From contig CAZPCT010000039.1 in assembly GCA_964585325.1 (NCBI GenBank), forward strand, positions 1-9,724: DNA of 9,724 bases, read 5' to 3'. This stretch comes from CAZPCT01 sp964585325. Lineage in GTDB: Bacteria; Patescibacteriota; Minisyncoccia; JACQLN01; CAZPCT01. A program made the position numbers and the translations under genes. Below the pieces are notes generated by a model that saw nothing but the letters and a program-made list of their open reading frames with translations, did no database searches and was not told the origin of the DNA. Each line of letters starts with the position of its first letter. Position 1 is the stretch's first letter. Of this stretch, positions 5,112-9,724 are shown piece by piece.

Positions 5112-5494
5112 ACCACATTTGGAAAGAGGGGAAGTATGTTGACGCCTGGACCGCCGTGCATGTGCTTGCCGGCCTATTACTTGGCTGGGTTCTTATGCGC
5201 CTGTTCTCTGCTTCTTTTGCGGTGGCTGCCATGGCGGTTGCAGTCCTGGTGGTCTATGAGGGGCTTGAGCACCTGGTTAACATACACGAGCACAAAACGA
5301 ACAGAATCTCAGACGTGGTATTCGGTGCCGCGGGCGTCTTGCTGGCCTACGCACTTTTCGTTTTAACAGCTCAAAGCACACGGCTTGCCGTCATACTTAT
5401 TGCTGCGGCAGCATTTGTTATGCTTGAAGCCTGGGGTTGGTACGCGTGGTTCAAACGAAGAGAATCAAAACGGAAGGGTGGCCGAGTGGTTTAA
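5108..5494 (+). CDS. Small four-helix membrane protein, unknown
   Basis: A 128-residue protein with about four membrane segments (residues 14-32, 36-52, 69-88, 91-112). Polar residues that look conserved-type rather than random sit at the helix edges: D12, H18, E51, E54, H55 and the loop NIHEHKTNRISDVVFG, where S68-D69 and following glycines recall small VanZ-like or other short integral membrane families; I cannot place it in one. The start is GTG at 5108, overlapping the htpX stop by 4 nt, with GAGG about 12 nt upstream, so translation is probably coupled to htpX. The last eight codons and the stop (TAA 5492-5494) lie inside the tRNA-Ser gene: the basic tail KGGRVV is in effect encoded by tRNA sequence. 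Confidence 0.75.
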   Translation: MNHIWKEGKYVDAWTAVHVLAGLLLGWVLMRLFSASFAVAAMAVAVLVVYEGLEHLVNIHEHKTNRISDVVFGAAGVLLAYALFVLTAQSTRLAVILIAAAAFVMLEAWGWYAWFKRRESKRKGGRVV

Positions 5495-5555
5495 GGCACA
5501 CGCTTGGAAAGCGTGCGGGCGCAAGCCCTCGCAGGTTCGAATCCTGTCCCTTCCG
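5472..5555 (+). tRNA. tRNA-Ser(GGA)
   Basis: An 84-nt class II tRNA. The acceptor stem is GGAAGGG (5472-5478) with CCCTTCC (5548-5554) and discriminator G at 5555. The anticodon arm CACGC-TTGGAAA-GCGTG (5499-5515) gives anticodon GGA (5506-5508), reading UCC and UCU. A long variable arm with a GGGC-GCAA-GCCC stem, typical of tRNA-Ser, and a T arm with GTTCGAAT follow. CCA is not encoded (CTG follows the discriminator), so it must be added by the nucleotidyltransferase. The 5' end overlaps the preceding coding frame by 23 nt. No terminator is seen before the next gene, 27 nt away. Confidence 0.97.
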
Positions 5556-5556
5556 C
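5535..5556 (+). repeat. attL-like copy: 3' end of tRNA-Ser
   Basis: The last 22 nt of the tRNA region (T loop, 3' acceptor strand, discriminator and one base beyond) match 6256-6277 at 18 of 22 positions. tRNA 3' ends are common targets of site-specific integrases. This is the intact copy and it keeps the tRNA functional. Confidence 0.5.
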
Positions 5557-5582
5557 TGTGCGTAAAATAACAATCGGGAGCT

Positions 5583-6251
5583 ATGCAATATTTTAAACAA
5601 GGATGGTGGAAGAGTGCAATTGTGATTCTTTCGTACTTTGTACTCATTGCGCTCATCTGGTGGGGGATAGCTTCTTTTTTAGTTGATAAAGAAAGCGTTA
5701 GGGAGATTGTGGCGGGATATGGCATCTTTTCACCTTTGGTTTTTGTCCTTATACAAATCATACAAAATGTTGTTGCTCCAATAGCCCATCAACCGCTCTT
5801 AATGGCAGGAGGATTTATTTTTGATCCAATAACTGGTTTCTTTTTAAATTGGATAGGTACGGTCATTGGAACTTTTCTAATCTTTCTTATCGGCAAAAGA
5901 TTTGGCAGACCTCTTGTTGATAAAATGGTCAGCAAAAAAGCAATCGAGAGATATGACAGTATAGTTAAGAAACTGGGTCCTTTTGGTTTATTTCTAATCT
6001 ATGCCATTCCTTTTTTCCCTGACGATGAAATAACGTATCTTGTTGCAATTTCAGGAATACCTATCAAAAGCATTATTCCAGCAATAATTTTGGGGAAAAT
6101 TGGGGGAGCAACAAATTCATTTATAGGTGATGACCCAATAAATGGTAGTTTAGTCTCAATAATAATTGGGAGTATTGTATTAGTCTTAGGCTCATTGTTT
6201 TATTTACGGGAAAAATATTTACCTTTTTTGAGAAATAAAATTAAGAATTAA
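5583..6251 (+). CDS. VTT/DedA-like (TVP38/TMEM64 type) membrane protein
   Basis: A 222-residue integral membrane protein with an N-terminal hydrophobic helix (about residues 11-34), a further hydrophobic core and a C-terminal helix (about 190-210). The VTT-type pattern is visible: GGFIFDPITGFFLNWIG, then GTFLIFLIGKRFGRPLVDK (about residues 76-113), and YAIPFFPDDEITYLVAISGI (about 140-159). Family members act in lipid or small-molecule transport across membranes (DedA proteins as candidate lipid scramblases); the substrate here is not known. A GGGAG motif ends only 2 nt before the ATG, too close to be ideal. Codon use is AT-rich, unlike htpX upstream and dnaG downstream. The gene lies exactly between the tRNA-Ser 3' end and a degenerate copy of it, which points to acquisition by insertion. 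Confidence 0.85.
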   Translation: MQYFKQGWWKSAIVILSYFVLIALIWWGIASFLVDKESVREIVAGYGIFSPLVFVLIQIIQNVVAPIAHQPLLMAGGFIFDPITGFFLNWIGTVIGTFLIFLIGKRFGRPLVDKMVSKKAIERYDSIVKKLGPFGLFLIYAIPFFPDDEITYLVAISGIPIKSIIPAIILGKIGGATNSFIGDDPINGSLVSIIIGSIVLVLGSLFYLREKYLPFLRNKIKN

Positions 6252-6255
6252 TAAC

Positions 6256-6277
6256 GTTCTAATTCTGTCTTTTCCGC
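6256..6277 (+). repeat. attR-like degenerate copy of the tRNA-Ser 3' end
   Basis: Aligned to 5535-5556, 18 of 22 bases are identical without gaps; the four differences are one G-to-T and three C-to-T, all toward AT. It begins 4 nt after the stop of the VTT gene. A copy of a tRNA 3' end on the far side of a compositionally odd gene is the classic footprint of integration, now decayed. Confidence 0.5.
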
Positions 6278-6284
6278 AACCACA

Positions 6285-6827
6285 ATGATAACAGGCAATA
6301 ATAAAACACGACTTGAGCAAGAAATTGCGAATTTAATCCATTTCATTGCGGATGGAAGAGCTTTTTTCTTTGCGATAACAGGATACTCATTAATTTCAGA
6401 GGACGAATTTCTTAACCACTGGGAGAGCAAAGAACTCTTTGTGGAGCACTCTGAACTACGGCAACTCACACTAAATATTCAACTTCTATATATAAAACTC
6501 GCCAGCTACTACCGCCTGCTCGGTGAGAGACAAATTGAGAAGGAGATCCGCAAAAAACGCCTTGTATTTGCGCATGAACTTACAGACGTAGTGTTTAATA
6601 AAAGGGTCAAATACAATCTCTTTCTCCATAAGGTGACTCAGAATTTCAGAGAAATCGAATTCATTGTTTATGAGGAAGATCCCACAAATGATGCTGACAT
6701 GCTTGTAGAAACCTTGGTTCTGAAACTTGACGACGATATTAAAAACTTCTTGGCAATTTGGGGCCAATCAATAAGTAACAGCAGACCCGCTTTAAATAAT
6801 AGTGTGGAAGGTAAAACAATCTATTAA
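6285..6827 (+). CDS. Hypothetical helical protein
   Basis: A 180-residue protein that I do not recognise. It appears almost entirely alpha-helical and soluble: a first helix around TRLEQEIANLIHFIADG, a segment SLISEDEFLNHWESKELFVE, a strongly charged helix LLGERQIEKEIRKKRLVFAH in the middle, and an acidic stretch EEDPTNDADMLVETLVLKLDDD (about 138-159). No signal peptide, membrane segment or catalytic motif stands out. ATG 6285 is the only reasonable start: the frame is open upstream only to a stop at 6252 without another start codon, and no Shine-Dalgarno is visible. Base composition is AT-rich like the VTT gene. The gap to the following GGDEF gene is only 6 nt, so the two are probably co-translated and may work together. 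Confidence 0.65.
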   Translation: MITGNNKTRLEQEIANLIHFIADGRAFFFAITGYSLISEDEFLNHWESKELFVEHSELRQLTLNIQLLYIKLASYYRLLGERQIEKEIRKKRLVFAHELTDVVFNKRVKYNLFLHKVTQNFREIEFIVYEEDPTNDADMLVETLVLKLDDDIKNFLAIWGQSISNSRPALNNSVEGKTIY

Positions 6828-6833
6828 AGGAAT

Positions 6834-7409
6834 ATGCCTGAAGACCCACAAAAACACATAGAGGAGCTAGAACAGGAGATTGAGCTTCTTAAATCTCTTG
6901 TACTTTTTGACCCTCTTACCGGTCTGCACACGCGCCAGGGGTTTAAAGAAGAGGTGCTTCCGTTTTTTCACTTAGCCATCTCGTCCAAATCCACGGGAAT
7001 AAAACGCCGTTCTTTGCACCTAGAAACCCTTTCCGTATTGTTTATTGATATAGACAACTTTAAAGAAATAAATGATGCAAACGGGCACACGGAAGGAGAC
7101 AGGGTGCTTAAAAAAGTGGCACAGATTATAGAAAAGGTGATGCGTGAAACAGACTTCATTGCCCGCTGGGGCGGGGATGAGATAGTAGCCACCGTGCTGG
7201 GCGCAAGCGAACAGGAGGCGGCTGAGAAGGTGGCGGAAAAAGTACGTGCTACAGTAGAGGCGCAAGCCGGGGTCACCATATCGGTGGGTGTAGCCGAGCT
7301 CTCCGGCGGGGACGACACGCTAGAGAAACTTATAGACCGCGCGGATAAGGCGATGTACGTATCAAAAACCACGCAGAGAAACATGGTGACACGGTTCTCA
7401 AAAATATAA
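6834..7409 (+). CDS. Stand-alone GGDEF-domain protein (putative diguanylate cyclase)
   Basis: A 191-residue protein consisting of a short coiled-coil-like N terminus (residues 7-24, HIEELEQEIELLKSLVLF) and one GGDEF domain. Visible motifs: DPLTGLHTRQGF (26-37), FIDIDNFKEINDANGHTEGD (70-89) with the metal-binding Asp72 and Asn80, and RWGGDEI (111-117), the signature with Ile in place of the final Phe. The allosteric product-binding site RxxD is present at the usual place (RETD, 104-107). Active GGDEF proteins make cyclic di-GMP from two GTP; the Ile variant and lack of a sensor domain leave activity uncertain. An AGGA at 6828-6831 precedes the start closely. The hypothetical gene 6 nt upstream may supply or modulate the input. 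Confidence 0.9.
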   Translation: MPEDPQKHIEELEQEIELLKSLVLFDPLTGLHTRQGFKEEVLPFFHLAISSKSTGIKRRSLHLETLSVLFIDIDNFKEINDANGHTEGDRVLKKVAQIIEKVMRETDFIARWGGDEIVATVLGASEQEAAEKVAEKVRATVEAQAGVTISVGVAELSGGDDTLEKLIDRADKAMYVSKTTQRNMVTRFSKI

Positions 7410-7438
7410 TTTAAATATAATTTAAATTATATTTAAAT
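7402..7438 (+). repeat. All-A/T 30-bp perfect palindrome before dnaG
   Basis: AAATATAATTT occurs twice in tandem (7402-7412 and 7413-7423) and once inverted (7424-7434). The central part is a perfect 30-bp palindrome (7409-7438) made only of A and T. The GGDEF stop codon (7407-7409) lies within the first copy. Each copy contains TATAAT: 7405-7410 and 7416-7421 on the + strand and one on the - strand. No good -35 box stands at normal spacing (nearest: TTCTCA 7395-7400, 15 nt from 7416). It could be the dnaG promoter region, a regulator site or an AU-rich hairpin. Confidence 0.7.
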
Positions 7439-7446
7439 AAAACAAC

Positions 7447-9264
7447 ATGCGGGACGCAAAAGAAGAAGTAAAACACCGGCTGGGCATTGTGGAGGTTATC
7501 TCCGCTTACGTGAAGCTGCAAAAGGCGGGCACGAACTACAAGGCGCTCTGTCCGTTTCACAACGAAAAGACACCCTCGTTCACCGTCTCACCAGACAAGG
7601 ATATGTGGTACTGCTTTGGTTGTGGGGAGGGTGGCGACCTCTTCTCATTCATTCAAAGAATTGAAGGTATTGAGTTTATTGACGCCCTCAAAATGCTTGC
7701 GGAGCGCGCGGGTGTTGAGCTCCGCCCCGAAGACAGAAAAATATCCTCACGCCGGAACAAGCTGCTGGATATTGTAGAGCTTTCAACAAAGTTTTTTGAG
7801 AAGCAGCGGGAGTCGTCTGTAGGTAAAAAAACAGTTGCGTACCTTAAAAAGCGCGGCCTGACGGACGCGACCATTGCCAGCTGGCGGCTTGGGTACGCGC
7901 CAGACAACTGGGACAGTCTGTATGCGTTTCTTACCTCAAAAGGATTTACAAACGAAGATGTTGAACAGGCAGGGCTAACCATTAAGAGTGAGCAGAAGGC
8001 GCCCGGCCGCGGGTATCACGACCGGTTTCGGCACCGCATTATGTTCCCTATTTTCAACGTGCAGGGACAGGTGGTGGGCTTTTCTGGCCGGTTGTTTCCT
8101 GCCTCGCCGGCAGGCGGGGAGGACGTGGCAGGGAAGACAACGGGCAAAAACCCAGGTAAGTACATTAATACACCCAATACGCCACTTTACGATAAATCCC
8201 GCGTTCTTTATGGACTTGACCGGGCAAAAATGGCGCTCAAACACAAGGATGTCTGTGTTCTTGTGGAGGGGAATCTGGATGTCATTCTTGCGCACCAGGC
8301 AGGCACGGAACACGCACTTGCGCCCTGTGGCACGGCGGTGGGACAGGATCACTTTGCCCTTATTAGGCGGTATACGGAAAACGTGGCGTTGTGCTTTGAC
8401 AGCGACAGCGCGGGAATAAAGGCAACAAAAAAGAGCGCCCATACCGCAATGCGCGCAGGGCTCAATGTGTCTGTTATAGCCCTTCCCCACGGAAAAGACG
8501 CCGCAGATGTCATTTCTGAAGATGTGTCCGTGTGGACACAGGCGCTTGAAACACCCGTCTCATTCATCACGTTTGTTATGAATGTGGCAGGAGACGCCCA
8601 CGACCTTACGCAGGCACAAGGGAAAAAAGAGTATGCCCGCGAGGTCCTCTCAACTATCCGGTCCGTCGCATCACCTGTTGAGCAGGAGCACTGGGTACAC
8701 CATCTTGCGGGAGAGACGGGCATGAGTGAGGAGGCATTGCGGGAGGAGATGGCTGGGCTACCAGAAGAGATGGCCGAACCAGAAGAACACAAACAACGTG
8801 AGTCTGTACCGGCATCGCCGCACAATGAGGAAGATGCTCCCCAGGCGGTGGAAGAGTACTTGGCAGTGCTGGCCATAAAAGACCCCAACACTTTGAAGAA
8901 GTTATGGAAGGAGGAATATGGCGTATTCTTTGAAAGTGAACGCATTCGTGCTACGGTACTCAAACTTTCCCAAGGGGTGGATCCTGCGGAGGCGGCGAGT
9001 GCAGATACGTCTCTCCAGCCCCTACTCTTTGCGGCGGAGCTGCTTGAGACTCTTATAGAGCCCGAAGAGGTACCAAAAGAGATGGAACGGGTGCTGTTCT
9101 CTCTGCGGCGGCGTCATGTTCGTCACACGTTGCACACCCTGCAACAGGACCTGCAGCGCGCCGAAGGCGCCAAAGACACGCCCCGGGTTCAGGAGCTCCT
9201 TAAAAAGTTTAGTGAACTTTCACAAAAACTCACGGAATACGAACGTCAAAAAGAAAACGTATAA
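7447..9264 (+). CDS. dnaG: DNA primase DnaG
   Basis: Primase that makes RNA primers at the replication fork, working with the DnaB helicase. The 605-residue protein is complete. The N-terminal CHC2 zinc domain has C35-P-F-H38 and C56-F-G-C59 (CPFHNEKTPSF and YCFGCGEGGDLFSF). The RNA-polymerase core follows, with the RFRHRIMFPIFN region near residues 195-206, and the TOPRIM domain with VEGNLDVI (catalytic Glu274; the common EGYxD is EGNLD here) and the metal-binding pair D318/D320 in FDSDSAGIKA, then GKDAADVI. The C-terminal 160 residues are divergent and helical, with acidic and Gln-rich stretches, as expected of the DnaB-binding domain. No Shine-Dalgarno is visible. It is followed by rpoD, the usual macromolecular-synthesis pairing. 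Confidence 0.98.
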   Translation: MRDAKEEVKHRLGIVEVISAYVKLQKAGTNYKALCPFHNEKTPSFTVSPDKDMWYCFGCGEGGDLFSFIQRIEGIEFIDALKMLAERAGVELRPEDRKISSRRNKLLDIVELSTKFFEKQRESSVGKKTVAYLKKRGLTDATIASWRLGYAPDNWDSLYAFLTSKGFTNEDVEQAGLTIKSEQKAPGRGYHDRFRHRIMFPIFNVQGQVVGFSGRLFPASPAGGEDVAGKTTGKNPGKYINTPNTPLYDKSRVLYGLDRAKMALKHKDVCVLVEGNLDVILAHQAGTEHALAPCGTAVGQDHFALIRRYTENVALCFDSDSAGIKATKKSAHTAMRAGLNVSVIALPHGKDAADVISEDVSVWTQALETPVSFITFVMNVAGDAHDLTQAQGKKEYAREVLSTIRSVASPVEQEHWVHHLAGETGMSEEALREEMAGLPEEMAEPEEHKQRESVPASPHNEEDAPQAVEEYLAVLAIKDPNTLKKLWKEEYGVFFESERIRATVLKLSQGVDPAEAASADTSLQPLLFAAELLETLIEPEEVPKEMERVLFSLRRRHVRHTLHTLQQDLQRAEGAKDTPRVQELLKKFSELSQKLTEYERQKENV

Positions 9265-9340
9265 CATACTAAGCGGTCTGGCTTCCCGCCACATTAGTGG
9301 GGACGCCCGTGTTTCTAGCTAAAACAACCTTTAGGGAAAT

Positions 9341-9724
9341 ATGGCAAAGAAAAAAACCTCAAAAAAGAATACCAAAAAGACCACAAAGAAGGCGACTTCA
9401 CAGAAGAAAGCAGTAAAGAAGAAAGCAACAAAAAAAACAAAAAAGCCCCGTACAGCAACCAAGCGGGGCAAAAAAGCCGCACCCAAGAAACGTTCCACAA
9501 AAAAGACCACAAGAGCCGCGCGTAAGCGCAAGGAGATAGTCACCCCAGAAAAACTCAATGAATTAATTACTCGCGGCCGCAGCAGAGGGTTTGTGACTGA
9601 AGGTGAAATTCTCCGTTTTTTCCCAGACGTTGAAGAAGATATTGAGGGACTTGAAATGCTCTACGAAGAGCTAGACAAGCAAAGCGTACGGGTGGTTGAG
9701 GCCCCCGAGCGTCTGCAGCAGCTT
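9341..9724 (+). CDS. rpoD: RNA polymerase sigma factor RpoD, N-terminal part (partial)
   Basis: The frame from ATG 9341 stays open to the window end (128 codons). Residues 1-64 are extremely basic (27 Lys and 6 Arg), built of KKATKK-like pieces, resembling histone H1 tails and probably disordered. From residue 66 the sequence fits sigma-70 region 1.1: TPEKLNELITRGRSRGFVTE, then GEILRFFPDVEEDIEGLEMLYEELDKQSVRVVE. Region 1.1 masks the DNA-binding surfaces of the free sigma factor. Regions 2-4 lie outside the window, so the call depends on region 1.1 and on the position directly behind dnaG. AGGG at 9333-9336 is a modest ribosome binding site. The 76-nt spacer (9265-9340) shows no clear terminator or promoter, which favours co-transcription with dnaG. 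Confidence 0.85.
   Translation, partial: MAKKKTSKKNTKKTTKKATSQKKAVKKKATKKTKKPRTATKRGKKAAPKKRSTKKTTRAARKRKEIVTPEKLNELITRGRSRGFVTEGEILRFFPDVEEDIEGLEMLYEELDKQSVRVVEAPERLQQL

Noticed and set aside
5385..5570. 61-residue open frame across tRNA-Ser
   Set aside because: It is the well-known spurious translation of a tRNA-Ser gene; the tRNA fold explains the sequence.
9265..9340. Terminator or promoter between dnaG and rpoD
   Set aside because: Only a weak CCAC-ATTA-GTGG stem without a T-run and no spaced -35/-10 pair; the sequence CGCCCGTGTTT resembles the 3' arm of the groEL terminator but lacks its 5' arm.
1..9724. CRISPR arrays, transposases, integrases or toxin-antitoxin pairs
   Set aside because: No regularly spaced repeats with unique spacers and no recombinase or toxin motifs in any frame; the repeats present are short phased motifs or single duplications.

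Overview
The window reads as a chromosomal segment of a bacterium with a reduced genome. It is most likely a member of the Candidate Phyla Radiation (Patescibacteria, Parcubacteria-like). This is inferred from the lemA-htpX pair, a dnaG-rpoD block whose sigma factor starts with a very lysine-rich extension, a tRNA without encoded CCA, very short spacers and mostly absent Shine-Dalgarno sequences. The lineage cannot be proven from the window alone. All supported genes are on the + strand.

Layout. 1-451: the last codons of uvrA, then a small HExxH putative metalloprotein. 458-1214: a very GC-rich two-gene cassette with its own promoter, a strong ribosome binding site and hairpins at its end; gene 1 is unrecognised and gene 2 looks like a small zinc-ribbon protein. 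1201-3520: the chaperonin operon groES-groEL, with an extended -10 promoter, a CIRCE (HrcA) operator, an unusually long and structured 5' leader and an intrinsic terminator. 3534-5494: lemA (possibly a nearly leaderless transcript), htpX and a small four-helix membrane protein that overlaps htpX by 4 nt and ends inside a tRNA gene. 5472-5555: tRNA-Ser(GGA). 5557-6827: an AT-rich stretch with a VTT/DedA-like membrane protein and an unrecognised helical protein. The last 22 nt of the tRNA region recur in degenerate form (18/22) just after the VTT gene, as expected for a small inserted element. 6834-7409: a stand-alone GGDEF-domain protein. 7402-7438: a perfect all-A/T palindrome. 7447-9724: dnaG and the start of rpoD.

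Functionally the window combines housekeeping modules (DNA repair, protein folding, membrane protein quality control, primer synthesis, sigma factor) with accessory pieces of clearly different base composition: a GC-rich cassette and an AT-rich insert beside a tRNA. The best candidates for undescribed biology are the structured groES leader downstream of CIRCE, the GC-rich cassette with the zinc-ribbon protein, the tRNA-Ser-flanked VTT insert, and a family of phased CTAA/TTAG repeats in the spacers.
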